Shown: positions 34,901 to 46,567 of the stretch, in pieces
How the letters are laid out: every line of letters starts with the position of its first letter
Numbering within the stretch: the first letter of the stretch is position 1
Assembly: GCA_964247055.1 (NCBI GenBank)
Contig: OZ176055.1
Span: forward strand, 4,650,001 to 4,714,000
Origin: Paragordius varius
Taxonomy: Eukaryota > Nematomorpha
Length of the DNA stretch: 64,000 nucleotides
Direction of reading: 5' to 3'
Program-made: the position numbers and the translations under genes
Notes under the pieces: model-generated
What the model was told of the DNA's origin: nothing
What the model saw: only the letters and a program-made list of their open reading frames with translations
Databases searched by the model: none

Positions 34901-37900
34901 AATTTATTAGACGTTCATCATATTTTTTCAGTGTCCAGCTTTCCCCCCCATACATGAATGTGGGGAAAACTGTAGCTTTGATTAATCTGATTTTGGTTTG
35001 TAGTTTAATGTCATGTGACATCCAAATCCTGTTATATTTAAAAGTTACTGCTTTAGCAATAGCAATTCTTCGCTTTATTTCAGGCGTAGAGTTGTTCTCA
35101 TTATTAATAATGCTACCTAAGTACGTGTAGCTGCTAACTGTTTCGATCTGGTTGCCGTTGAGGATTATTGGATTGGTTTGAGCCGGATTTATTTGCATGA
35201 CTTTTGTTTTTTTGAAATTGATATTTAATCCAAATTTATTGCATTCAGTTGTAAACACTTGCAAAGCTTGCGATAATGTGTCTAGACTGTCTGCGAATAA
35301 GACTGTATCATCCGCGTAGTGAACGGATGTAAGTAGGTTCCCACCTACGTTGATGCCGTAAGTTTGTGGGATATTTCTTATAATGCACTCCAGGTATGCG
35401 TTAAAAAGAATTGGTGATAAAACGCATCCTTGACGGAGGCCGACTTGTACCCTACATGGGTCAGATATACCGTATGGTGTGGATACTATAGCCGTGGAAT
35501 TTGAATAAATTGAAAATATGATTTTGATTAAATGTGTTGATACTCCGAGTTGTTTTAGAGCTTTCCGTAGTTTATTGTGCTGGGAATCAAATGCTTTGGA
35601 AAAATCGACAAAGCACATATGCAATTCTTTGTTAAATTCGATGTGTTTCTCGATTATCCACCTCATGTTACATATCATATCTCGGCATCCTCTACCTTTT
35701 CGAAAACCAGCCTGAATCGTGGATATTTCCGGGTCAAGAATGGAATTTAGACGAAATTGTATTATTTTTAGAAAAACTTTGGACACCTGGTTTATGAGCG
35801 CTATGGTGCGATAGTTGTCACACAGTTCTGGGTTACCCTTTTTTAAAATCGGAATCATAATGGATGTACACCAATCCTCAGGAATTTTTTCCATCTTAAA
35901 TATGATTTGAAAAAGTTTGGTGAGTATATCGATTGGAATGTATTTTATTATTTTAGTAGGGATGTCTTTGTGGCCCTCTGATTTACCGGTGCTAGAGTGT
36001 TTTATGGCGAGTTCCACTTCTTCTTTCATAATAGGTGGTTCTTTTTGTTTAGTAAGTTCGTTAATAGTTGGGGGGTTATTTACATTGTATAGTTTGTTTA
36101 TATGTTTGTGCCATAGTTTGCGAATTTCGTCTTTTTCAGTGACGATTGAGTTGTTGTCGTTTCTCATAGGTCCCTTATAAAAAACTTTTTTGTGTGGAAT
36201 AATATTGTTTGCATGGGCAAAGAGGTTTTGGTTATTTTTGGCGTCTGTTTCTAATTTTTCACATAGTTGGTCATAATACTTATTTGTGTCCTCTCTTGCA
36301 CTCTTCTGAAATTCACTGTTTAGTTGTTTGTATTTATCCCATTTGCATTTGGTTTTTGAGTCTCTACACTTTTCTGCGATCTCTAGACTTTTGGCTGACA
36401 ATTTCATTTTATTTTTATTGCGTTTGAGAGGCCGAATGAATTCGTCGGCTGTGTCTCGGCAGATTGTATATATATCGTTCCAAAAGAAGTTTATATCCAG
36501 ATAGTTTTCGGAATTATGATCAAGACAATCGAAACGATTTGATAAAGCGGTGCTAAACTTGTCGTCGATTGTATCATAATCTAATCTTGTTCTTGTGGGT
36601 TTGGATGTTTTAGGAAGTTGTAATTTAATTCGGAGTTTGGCGATCAATAGGTTGTGGTCGCTGTAGCAATCCGATCCTGGTAGGCATTTGACATTTTGAA
36701 ATGAACTTTTGTATTTTACCATACCTAATATGAAGTCAATCTGGTTACGGTATCTTTGACACGGGGAACGCCATGTGTATAGACGTCGTTTGGGCTGTTT
36801 AAAAAAGCTGTTTGCGACGAAGAAACGATGGTTAGCACAAAATTCAATCAATCTGTCTCCTCTCTCGTTTTTTAAGCCCAAGCCCATGCCGCCCGTCATA
36901 GGAGGTGTTTTGTCTGTTCCGATGATTGAATTAAAATCGCCTAAGATAAATATATCCTTTTTTGAAATTTGGGAAATCGCCAAGTCGAGATCGCTATAAA
37001 ATTTTTCACAGTCGTCATCGCTGTAAGAGGAGGTAGGTGCGTAAATTTGAAGGATAGTAATGGGTTGAGGGGTTGTATGCATGCACAAGTTAATTAAATT
37101 GTAATTTTATTATTGAGAGATTTTTATCAGCTAATTTTATAATACCCATATTTAAATAATTACTGTTGTAAGGACCGATACATCTTCCTTTTTTGTCTTT
37201 TAAGATTTCTTTAAGAGTTATAAGCCGTGGAAGCATTGTGTCTGTAAATCAGTTATTAAATTTATCCATCATTTAAAACATTGTTGCATCTGTTATTTGG
37301 ATTATAATTATTAGAAAACGGGTAATCTATTTAAGCAAATGTTCCTTTACAATTTAGACTACAACACATTTTGCAAATTTTGTGGCCGGTATGGACTATC
37401 AAACGAAAAAGAGCAAATTGGCAGAATTAGCGAAATCTCTTATGATTAAAACAACCATTATAGGCAATAGTACTTCGAACGAAGGTGGGAGTCTTTTGGA
37501 AAAAGCTGGTGGAAATATATCGATTGCAGATAATTATGAAGATATGCAGTTTCTCCCTGAATATCAACAACGAATCAAAGTATTTACATTTTTAGATTCA
37601 CATTTAATTTTGACAACTTTACGTATGAGATATATTTACAATTATATATTTATATTCATTAATAAACATTATTATACATCAACACGCCAATATTATGCAA
37701 ATTTATACCATATAAATAATATATATTTTTTGTGAATATTTACTAACTAATTAAATGGTTTGACACGCAATATTTATAGATTTTATATTTTTTAATTTTT
37801 ACTAAATTCACGCATGTAAATAACCAGACAAATAAAATTTACTTACACCGATTATCCCCATGTGAATTTTTTTATATTTACGTTTTATGCAGAGGGTAAA

Positions 37901-38880
37901 TTTATTATGGCTGATTAATAGGTTTCAGCATAATTTGATAAACATTACCAAATATTTAATAAATTTTATTGATGAATTTTCGTTAAATGCAACTGACTTT
38001 TTCAAATTTAACGAAAATAAAATATAAATCTTAATTTATATATATATATATATATTATATATATATATATATAGGTACTTAAAGAGTTAGATTATATAGA
38101 TGCCAATCTCGTGACTCTAATGAAGGGCCGAGTAGCTTGTGCCATAACAAACGCAGAAATCGTTTTAACTGAACTTCTTTTTTGGAATTACTTTGAAAAT
38201 TTGGAACCTGAAGTTATTGTTGCCATTCTTTCATCCATCATTTGTCAAGAGAAACATCTCGTTACAGAATCCAAAACTCCCGAATTGTTTGTGGTAATAA
38301 GATTGATATTTTTGAATTTTTACTTTATTCATTTATTACAATATATTGTAATAAAATATTTTTAGCATAAAGAAAATTTCTTGAAAATCGTTAGCAACAT
38401 TGCTTTAGTCGAATCCAAATGTGGCCTAAACTCGCAAAACTTTATGGATTCCTTCAATTTTGGGATGATGGAAGTTGTTTATCAATGGGCTAAAGGAAAG
38501 GTTATTGGGGATTTTAAAAAAATAATGTTTTTACCAAGGGTGTCCAACACAAATGTCTTTGTCGCGGGTGGCTTTTTTGACCAAAAAATCCAGTGGGCCG
38601 CATTTGCAAAATATATGGGCATTTACAAAAATTTTATTAATTTTATTGTTTACTATTTTCCTATCTTGGATCTTAGAGTTTTAAGGAGATCACGACTCTC
38701 ACAAATGCTCAAGAAGGTAGTATAGTTCGATGCATTCAAAGGCTCGAAGAAATTTGTCAAAATTTACGTAATGCTGCAAGACTGATTGGCGAAACAAATC
38801 TCTATCAGAAAATGGAAATCGCATCATTTAAGATTAAACGGGATATAGTTTTTGCTGCAAGTCTATACACTTTGGATTAA
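23910..38880 (+). CDS. SKI2 DExH-box RNA helicase (SKIV2L type), exosome cofactor
   Basis: Exons: 23910-23972, 23995-24101, 24124-24241, 24264-24327, 24353-24424, 24450-24548, 25488-25629, 26113-26280, 26763-26973, 27284-27413, 27707-27835, 28356-28540, 29300-29469, 30217-30505, 30784-31083, 31359-31536, 32245-32384, 32454-32607, 32707-33060, 33448-33720, 33842-34000, 34336-34478, 37358-37579, 38075-38293, 38366-38500 and 38677-38880. The sum is 4428 nt, about 1475 aa. It is the 3'-5' helicase that feeds mRNA to the cytoplasmic exosome. Order: N-terminal arm ([15 protein letters not shown]), [13 protein letters not shown], motif [26 protein letters not shown] across a splice, [33 protein letters not shown], the arch insertion, then the C-terminal helical domain ending [16 protein letters not shown] ([14 protein letters not shown]). 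Introns 1-5 are 22-25 nt. The first two exons rest on phase and weak similarity; exon 4 is the least sure. AATAAA follows the stop by 3 nt. Confidence 0.92.
23973..24449 (+). other. Run of five ultra-short introns (22, 22, 22, 25, 25 nt) in SKI2
   Basis: The introns are 23973-23994, 24102-24123, 24242-24263, 24328-24352 and 24425-24449. All are GT-AG, and removing them joins exons of 63-118 nt in consistent phase (0, 2, 0, 1, 1). Reading through introns 1, 2 and 5 reaches a stop soon after. For introns 3 and 4, one 119-nt intron (24242-24360, acceptor after TTTTGAG) is also phase-compatible and would skip exon 4, so these two are less certain. All later introns of the gene are larger. Confidence 0.75.
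27845..28137. mobile_element. MITE with iterated inverted-repeat ends, copy 1
   Basis: It starts TATACCATTTACA and ends TGTAAATGGTATA. Inside each end are tandem ~19-bp units of the form TTCAAATTCACCCTCGAACA, in reverse orientation on the right: about two units on the left and three on the right. The A+T-rich centre matches 54186-54556 closely. It is inserted nine bases downstream of the SKI2 exon 11 donor. Confidence 0.75.
29629..29950. mobile_element. Two LINE 3' ends joined tail to tail
   Basis: On the + strand 29632-29767 reads as a 44-residue segment with [14 protein letters not shown] ... HKKLDSLQW, ending at GATAGATAGATAG. On the - strand 29950 back to about 29765 reads [14 protein letters not shown] ... 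[10 protein letters not shown], ending at the same microsatellite. Both resemble the RPxxTWxxxIxxxL tail that follows the reverse transcriptase in several LINE clades. They lie in SKI2 intron 13 (29470-30216). The family is not identified. Confidence 0.45.
34528..37240 (-). mobile_element. RTE-like LINE, 5'-truncated, antisense in SKI2 intron 22
   Basis: A - strand ORF, 37088-34551 (845 aa), carries the C-terminal half of an AP-type endonuclease ([39 protein letters not shown]) and a full reverse transcriptase ([59 protein letters not shown]). It ends with a [11 protein letters not shown] tail. The 3' end is a (CAA)n run at 34528-34548, as RTE elements often have. About 50 more codons of endonuclease-like sequence extend to roughly 37240 but are offset by a frameshift from the long ORF. 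The N-terminal endonuclease is missing, so this is a 5'-truncated copy. The large intact ORF suggests a recent insertion. Confidence 0.85.
38537..38606. mobile_element. Fragment of hAT-type MITE in SKI2 intron 25
   Basis: CAAGGGTGTCCAACACAAAT and a following GTGGGCCGCATTTGC match one end of the CAGGGGTGTCCAAC family also seen at 5707 and 57647. No opposite end is recognisable before the exon at 38677. Confidence 0.4.
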
Positions 38881-41800
38881 TGCAATAAACATTTGTCAAT
38901 AAAAACAATGCAATATGTGTTTCACTAATTATATCGGAATCGGATGTAGTAGCAATAAAGCATAATTTTTATCGCTAATATGGTTTATTACAGCGGAATT
39001 TTCACCTAACATAGATAGTAAAATTTGTATAATTTTTCATTTTTATCTTAACAATTTTCTCAACAATTTGATTAGATACAAATAGTTTTTTTCTCATTTA
39101 ATTGTTTATATAAAATTTATAACACTCAACAAATAAAATGCCTATTTTTTAAAAAATATGCTTCATACACCTGTTAGCTCTTATTTCACGTATTGGAAAT
39201 ATACATGTCTCATACCTCGACTTCTAGCTATTTCTTTGCGTATCCTTAAATGGACACTTCTTGTGCCTTTATTTGAATCCAGAGCTTATGGTTTTAATAC
39301 AGTCAGTTTCGGTTTTTTCATATTATTTGGATTTAAAACTCGTTTCTTAAGATAATACTCACTTCTAAAAATAAATATGTTTAAAATTGTGCCATTTATT
39401 TTAATTAGACACAAAAGGTCAAAAAATTATATATCTTAGATTTAATTTGTTGAAGCAAAACCTTTTACAAATTAAGTAGACCGAATTTCAATTTAAAGTT
39501 GTATGTATACTCGTGCATGTTGAGATGTTACGCCGCCCCCTTTATCAACAAACGTTGAAAATACATTTATATAATTACTATTCGTTCAGAGTAGTGTCTG
39601 ATTTTCAATTCTTTTTAAATTCACGGCACGACAAATACGACAAGAGCAAAAAATATATATCATTTTAGTTGGTCCAAAATTAACCAAAAAATATGTATTT
39701 GAAATTTTAATGTAATAATAAACCTATATAATAATATATATTGTCAGCTTTTTACTAAATTGGATTTTTGATTCATATATTTCTTTAAATGTGTGTGTTG
39801 CTCACAAATTTTGATTTATTAGATATTAATGCGACTTAAGCGTAGCTGTGTGCGATAAAATAACCTTAATAACTTTTTTATTATATTTATGTATCAATCA
39901 AAAAGAATTTTAATGAATTTTTAGCTACATAAAAATTTGGATTTGAAAGCTATTTTAATAATTATTACGAAGTTTTGATTTTATAAAAGTATAAATTTAT
40001 GTTTTCATTATGCCGACTATTTTTATTCCATACTTTTACCATTTTTTATACAATAATTGATAAAGGACAAAGTAATGAAAACTGATTTTTTCAGGGAGAG
40101 ATAACTATCTCATTTGCGTGCATGTCCTGATTCTGATTTATGTTTCATGTTGTTTTTGATAAAATATTATTTACTTTAATGTATTGTGGAATTGAAAGAA
40201 AAAACTAAATGGGAAAAAGCTGAACATAACCTTTAGAAAAAATGGAAATATTTTAAAAGTAATCAATTCATTCTTTTAAAATAATTGTGTTTGTTTATAG
40301 CTAAAAATATAATTTATTTTATGACTGTTGTAATTATAAAGAAATAATTAACATTTTATTCTTAATATTTGTGTCATAAATCACTTTCATTTTAATGCTT
40401 ATGATAAATCAAAAATATTTACATGTTTAGTCGAGCATGTTATAAGCTTTAATGAATGAGACATTGGACAAATAATATTTAATAATTATAAAATATAATT
40501 GTGCAATTTTGTTATTGATAAACGAAAGCTCTCAAACGCTACATAGCGTAATGTTTTAACCAACCGCCTTTTCACAAAACCAAATTTACCAAAATGTGGT
40601 CAATAAAAAAAGAATAAATGTTCAAAACATTATTTATATGTAACTAAATCCACAAATTCGCAATCTTAAGAGGAAATAATTATCGTAATTTTTCAAATAA
40701 ATTATTAATTAGTAAGCTTAATTTTTTCACGTTTAACCAATTAAATGTACTTAATAAAAATCCCATTTCCCCGAAATAAATACGAAAATTAAATAATAAC
40801 GCCTTTATGCAATATTTTCTATAACTGAAACAATTAGTCTTACAACTGAGATCAATATTGTTATGGGTGAAAACTAATAATAGATGGCTGCAAATGACTT
40901 TTAATCTCGAATTGGTTTTTCTAAGAAAAAATAAGGTAACAAACGGTTAAAAGAAACTAAAACCCTATAAACCGATACAAACAGCTGTGGTTTAAGAATT
41001 AAGAATACAAAACTGTTGATTGTTTGATTCTAATACACTTATATAGGCAGGAAATAGTAGGATAACCACCCACTTAAATTAATTAGTTCATATGCGGGGA
41101 TAAAGGAATCCCGGTAAATTTGAAATTGGTCTAATCGATTAAATATTTAAAATCTATTTATTGCATGACTTTAAGTTTAATTAAAAACTAAAGATTAGAT
41201 ATATTCTGGGAACAATTAACTTTGTCACTAAAAAATTGCAAGCGAACATTAGTGTCATCACCAAATAGAATAGTCAGGAAAATAGGTATAATTGGAGATT
41301 TAACAATATTAAATAAAATCAGATATTTATTTCAATAGGTACATCAAAATTGATATTTTTAATGCAGGGCCATAAAATACATTTTGAGGGCTGTATGCGG
41401 TTCGTAGCCTCGGTTTGAGTACCAGTGCGTTAGAATGTTATGAATTAATATCAAAACTTTAAAGGGTGATTACAAATAATCAGGAGTCATAAAGGAAAAT
41501 GAGCGCTCATAAATAATTAATAGCATGCTTTATTTCAATTATTATATTCGGCCATTTAAACAAAGATAAAAATTTATTTTGGCTTTTCATAAAATTACTA
41601 AGGTTGCCCGTATTTTTTCAAAAAATGGATTATCTAATAGATTTTTTAATCTTGTTATTAAAAAATAATAATAATAGATCAAAATTGAATGAAATCAAGT
41701 TACAATTTATTGAGATCTAAGATGATTAATTTAAATTAAATACATCTTCTTATATTGAAGCAAACGGGACTTTATAATTATTTAAGTCATAATTGCTTTT

Positions 41801-43360
41801 CAATGTTAAACTTATAAAAATGGTTGGAAATTTTTTTCTCATATAAAATCTAAACAATTATCCTATTTTAATTACACTAGACAACAAATTTTAACTTTTT
41901 TTAACAGCCATTCTTGTAAATTTAAAATTTATTTCATTAAAGTACATAATTAGTATATCTGAAAAGAAAATTGGTCCTACATGAAAGAATTTTTTTATAT
42001 TAGAGTTTATCGATAATTTTTGACCCCGATTTAACATTAAACTCGAAATTTCATAAATTTAAAGTTTTAGATATGAAGCCATGTATTTTATATCATTCGA
42101 AAGAGCGCAAAAAACTGCATCTTTTAAATGGTAGTAAGTCAATTAAATCCATCGGATGTAAAAGTTATTTGGATTTAAATGGTCAAAATTTTCAACCCTT
42201 AAATAAGTCAGGAATTTTCACAGACAAACTAATTTTTAAATCATTTAAATTATTTTAATATTATTATTAGGGTTATATTAGTATTTAATTTAAAAAAAAT
42301 GTTTGGAAAAGCTTTTGGTTTGCTTTTTAAATAAAAATTATAATTATCATAAATATTTTACCTAGTGGATACTAAAATGCATAGTTATAACTGTAAATTT
42401 ATTACATAATGGCTATAAAAGATCAAAAATACCTTAAACTTTGTTTTTATTTTTAAATTTTCGAAATTATCAGCCTTGTATATAAAATAAATTAATATTG
42501 ATGAGATGGTAATTTTTAAAAAACAAAAAACTTAAAAATGGCTGTTTTGAGTGACATAAAAGCAATAAAAAATGTTTTAATCAAAAAAAACTTTCTTGTG
42601 TTATCTTTTTTGGACATTCATCTCCATCTAAACAAAGTTTGAGCTATTTTCATCTATTAGTTTTAAAAATATTATAATTAAAAAAAATGCTCCCGCTTCG
42701 CGCGTTTGTCGCTCTTTGTGTCCAATATTAACTGTCGATGTAATACATATTAGTATACATTTTATAGAGTTTTTAATACTCTTTCGAATGATATATTACA
42801 AATGGGCATTACTTGTATACTTTCAAAGAAAAACATTTTTTAGTAAAATTTTGATAAAGAGGGCGCATAATCTAAAAAATCAAATTATACAAAATTCTTC
42901 CAATGAGTTATAATTTTTATTTCAGATTTACTGTTAAAATGATATTAAATATCAAAAAATGCAAAAAACTCGAGTGGAGAAAAAATTTGTTGTCTAGTGT
43001 TATTTAACATAAAATAAGCGCTTCAAATGTCAAAATTTTTCGGGATAGATAAAGTTCATTTATTTCTGTGGATACAAAGCAAACCTAAAAAGGACGCAGC
43101 AATTAGTCACGTTACAATTTAATACACTAGAGATAAAGGATTATAATATTTTACTATTAAAAGGAGAAACCACGGGAAAAAAATGATGAACGAACGGTAT
43201 GGAATGACAATTTGACGTTTTTTGACGCTTTAAAAATTGAAAGTGTGAATATCATTTTTGTTTCATACAAAAAATAATAACAGATATAATTTATTAAAGC
43301 CTTTTATTAAAATAAAATAATCCAAAAATAATTGTTTTTAATATATATGTATATAATGGT
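38881..43360. other. Intergenic A+T-rich DNA between SKI2 and the GPCR 3' ends
   Basis: AATAAA at 38884 probably ends the SKI2 mRNA. A GC-richer patch at 39160-39620 is described under findings. A remnant of the CAGTGGTACTCAAACC MITE family lies at about 41368-41430. A short GC-rich patch (CCCGCTTCGCGCGTTTGTCG) lies near 42690. AATAAA on the - strand near 43305 would serve the receptor gene. No gene can be supported. Confidence 0.5.
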
Positions 43361-46300
43361 TTAACTGTAGTTACGACAATTCAATAGTTTTATAAAGGCT
43401 TGTTTGAAATGTACATTGGCAAGGGCATACATAAATGGATTCAAGGGACTGTTAAGATAGCATAACCAATATGTAAAAGCGTAAAAATGTGGATTTATAT
43501 AACAGGAATCACAAAAACCCCAAATTGTTTCCAAGATGTGGTAGGGTGTCCAACATAATACAAATGCTCCCATTATACATGTAATTGTCCGCAATGCCTT
43601 CTTTGCTTTAGTGTTCTTTTTACGCTTTTTCGCAGCACTAATTAGCGCCTTGGTTTTTGCAGCCGTGTACATGTTGGATTTCAATCCACCTCCCGGCCAA
43701 ATAGAACTAATGGCACTACTCCCCAATTTAAGGCTCCCCAATTTAGAAGAGGATGACGAGGTAGATGTTGAATGTTTTATGGTTGATCCTTTCTGTTGTG
43801 ATTTTGAAGGATCTGGCACATCAGATGATTTTTCTTTAGCGTTTAAGGAATCATTGTTTTCCGTATTACAAAAGTTTGTTTTTTCGTTAGTACTTTCACT
43901 TAATTGATCATTCAGCAAATCGGTTTCGTTTATTGATTCGCTCTTTCCCTCATCTTGTGCATCTGCAATCTCATCGGCTAAATCTTCGTCATAACTTATT
44001 TCCTGGTAGTTATGCTTTATTTTTTTATTACTTATTTTAATTTTTACGGAACGTGTTGGTTTAAAATTCTTTGAAAGCGATTTCACGTCCGGTAATGCTG
44101 GTAGTAATTTTTTACTAGAAGTCCTGATCCAAGTTGATTTGTCAGTTATTAAATTGTCTTTTGTTTTTTCCTTTTCAGTCATATATTCATTATTCTCTGA
44201 CGATATAGGTTTATCTTCACTTTGATTTGAATATTGAGTAACAACTTCTTTTGGATGATCTCCCCGTTTACTATTTTGATCGTGAATATTATTTGTCAAG
44301 GTCGTATTTTTATCAAGTAAAGTATCATTGGGTACTATTAATAAAGATTGGCAGTTAGATGCATTTTTCAAAATTTCTCGATTTAAATGATATCCCGTAG
44401 TGGCTTTTGGTTGAGTATTAAAATCAAATGAGTTTCTTATATTTGGGTTAAATGCATTATTACTTAAATTATTTTTTTGTAAATCTATCAATTCATCTCT
44501 ATCAATTTCTTCATGCATTTGGTCGTTGCCGTATGGGGGCTCGTATGCATAGGGGAAATAGGAAAACGGTTTGAACTCAATATTTAATGGGTTTAAACCG
44601 CACGAATGTGCTATAGATCTTTCATTCCTTAAAGTATTAGCTTCAGTATGTTTTTTATCTTGAAGTACATTATTTAACATATCATCATCATATGGATATG
44701 GAAAATCCATACCAAAAGAAGATGTTTTAGGTATTCTGTAATTCTTTTTATTGGTTTCATGCAAAAGCTTATGTGAAAATTTGCGCAACAAATGTGGATT
44801 TGGAAGGGCTCGGCGCTTTTTTTCCCTCGGTATAAGAGGTTGGCCAACTTGGTTAATTATTTTACGATCGGTAGATGAATTCTTTATCCCGCTATTAGGA
44901 ATTTGGGAAATAGAACTTGTTTGCGGATTAGATATTTGTAAATTCCTTTCGTGTGTGATTTTATCACCAAAAAATGAGTTTGTATTTGTCAGCCTTTGTG
45001 TACTAATAAAACTTTTGTGGCCAGGAGTTTCTAAGTTTTTAAATATATTTTTATCATTTTCTTTGTTAATTTCTACCTCATTGGCTATATTTAATGGTGA
45101 ATCCGTCATAATATTACTTGTTTTACCTTCTACCACTTTATTTTGTGACGTACAATCTATAAATTCGTTCATTGATTCATGATTTTTTTGATTATCATTG
45201 AGATCCCTAGGATCTTCCCGTGATGGTGTCTCTAATTTTGTTTTACCAAATTTATTGTTTGACTTTTTAGAGTTAATTATGGGTGCAAGTGATTTAAACC
45301 TTATATGTTTTGCATGAACTGATTTTAAACCAGTTAAATTAGGCAAATTATTGTCCCTGGTTTTACCATTCTTATTTATACCGATGGAACTTTGTGCCAC
45401 ATTTTTGAGAACAGAAGTTAGTTTGTTGGATGAAGTTGGTTTATTAAGAGGATGTGATTCGCTGATTGGCTCAAGGAAACTTCGATGAACCACTTTTTTG
45501 GGTAAACTTGGTTTGTGTCCTATTTCGGTATCATCGTCATCATTATCGAAATCATCTTTATGGTCGTCGGTATCTATATCTTCTGGCTTCCCGAGTAACC
45601 TTGTAAGTTTTTCAGTTTGTTTTTCATAACGTCGCTCTTCATCAGAACTTCGCTTTTTGTCAGTGGCGCCACTCATTCCATGAATAGGGAAAGCTGTCTT
45701 TGCTGTTGTAAATATAATTTGGTTTCCTTTTAGTAGAGTGCTTTTAAGTTTTCGATTGTCACTTTTTTTAGCCATAGTGTATGCCACACGATAGATCCCA
45801 TAGTACAATATTAATAATATAACAAGTGACACCCAAAAATATGCGAATATTAGAGCTGTGTTGAATATTTTATTGTTTCTGAATGGTACATAACATTCAT
45901 GTAAACCACGCGTTCGTTTTCCCGTTATAAGTGGCCAGCCTACGATGGAAGTGAAAAATATCCCAAAGGAAAGGATCCATACAAAACATATAAGAAATTT
46001 GAGTTTAGCTTTAGTTCTCCATATCCTATACTTAGCGGGAATCCGAACTGAACAAAATCGGTCGATAGTTATGAGTAGAACCGTATATTGCGAAACTAAA
46101 CAAGCTGTGTAATCGGTAGTTAGCCAGAGATCACAGAGTAATGGCCCCAGGGGCCAAAAATCTAAAAGTAGATAAAGCGTGTAAAATGGCATGGAAAAAA
46201 GTCCGATTAATAAATCAGAAGCAGCTAGTGACACGATGCAATAATTATTGGGCTGACGGATACTAGGCTCTCTTAGAAATGCCAAAATTACCATAATGTT

Positions 46301-46567
46301 CCCGATAACTGTTACCAAGCATAAAATTCCAACTAGGAGCCAGATTACGATTTCTTGCCACAATAGAAAAGGCTTGTGGCCTATGGTAGCATTAATGGTA
46401 GTGGGCAAACCAAGGGTCGTAGCACCCATCAATAGCGAGCTATTGAAAATTAATTTAGAATTATGTGAATTATTATTGTTCATTGATGAGGATAAAGGAT
46501 GTGTGAGATCCAGTGAAGTAAAATTTATAATATATTTTTTGGTTGATGCTAGCAAATTATTCGACAT
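43361..46567 (-). CDS. Muscarinic-type acetylcholine receptor (class A GPCR) with giant third loop
   Basis: One intronless frame of 1068 aa from ATG at 46567. An N-terminal tail of about 70 aa has NFT, NSS and NAT glycosylation sites. TM1 (about 76-98, GNIMVILAF), TM2 (SLAASDLLIG), TM3 with the amine-binding Asp near residue 162 in TTDYTACLVSQYT, then DRF in place of DRY followed by CSVRIPAKYRIWRT. TM4, TM5, TM6 (ITCIMGAFVLCWTPYHILETIWGFC) and TM7 (NSPLNPFMY) follow. The DR(Y/F)CSVxIPAKYRxWRT signature is that of invertebrate B-type/GAR-like muscarinic receptors, which I recall as Gi/o-coupled. Loop 3 spans about residues 265-990 (about 725 aa), rich in Lys, Ser, Asn and Asp/Glu, far longer than in vertebrate muscarinic receptors. 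A receptor for another amine cannot be excluded. Confidence is high for the class, moderate for the ligand. Confidence 0.88.
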   Translation of the reverse strand: MSNNLLASTKKYIINFTSLDLTHPLSSSMNNNNSHNSKLIFNSSLLMGATTLGLPTTINATIGHKPFLLWQEIVIWLLVGILCLVTVIGNIMVILAFLREPSIRQPNNYCIVSLAASDLLIGLFSMPFYTLYLLLDFWPLGPLLCDLWLTTDYTACLVSQYTVLLITIDRFCSVRIPAKYRIWRTKAKLKFLICFVWILSFGIFFTSIVGWPLITGKRTRGLHECYVPFRNNKIFNTALIFAYFWVSLVILLILYYGIYRVAYTMAKKSDNRKLKSTLLKGNQIIFTTAKTAFPIHGMSGATDKKRSSDEERRYEKQTEKLTRLLGKPEDIDTDDHKDDFDNDDDDTEIGHKPSLPKKVVHRSFLEPISESHPLNKPTSSNKLTSVLKNVAQSSIGINKNGKTRDNNLPNLTGLKSVHAKHIRFKSLAPIINSKKSNNKFGKTKLETPSREDPRDLNDNQKNHESMNEFIDCTSQNKVVEGKTSNIMTDSPLNIANEVEINKENDKNIFKNLETPGHKSFISTQRLTNTNSFFGDKITHERNLQISNPQTSSISQIPNSGIKNSSTDRKIINQVGQPLIPREKKRRALPNPHLLRKFSHKLLHETNKKNYRIPKTSSFGMDFPYPYDDDMLNNVLQDKKHTEANTLRNERSIAHSCGLNPLNIEFKPFSYFPYAYEPPYGNDQMHEEIDRDELIDLQKNNLSNNAFNPNIRNSFDFNTQPKATTGYHLNREILKNASNCQSLLIVPNDTLLDKNTTLTNNIHDQNSKRGDHPKEVVTQYSNQSEDKPISSENNEYMTEKEKTKDNLITDKSTWIRTSSKKLLPALPDVKSLSKNFKPTRSVKIKISNKKIKHNYQEISYDEDLADEIADAQDEGKSESINETDLLNDQLSESTNEKTNFCNTENNDSLNAKEKSSDVPDPSKSQQKGSTIKHSTSTSSSSSKLGSLKLGSSAISSIWPGGGLKSNMYTAAKTKALISAAKKRKKNTKAKKALRTITCIMGAFVLCWTPYHILETIWGFCDSCYINPHFYAFTYWLCYLNSPLNPFMYALANVHFKQAFIKLLNCRNYS

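Noticed and set aside
43611-43907. + strand open frames opposite the GPCR (also 44751-45182 and 46296-46592)
   Set aside because: Shadows of the long receptor frame on the other strand, with no independent support.
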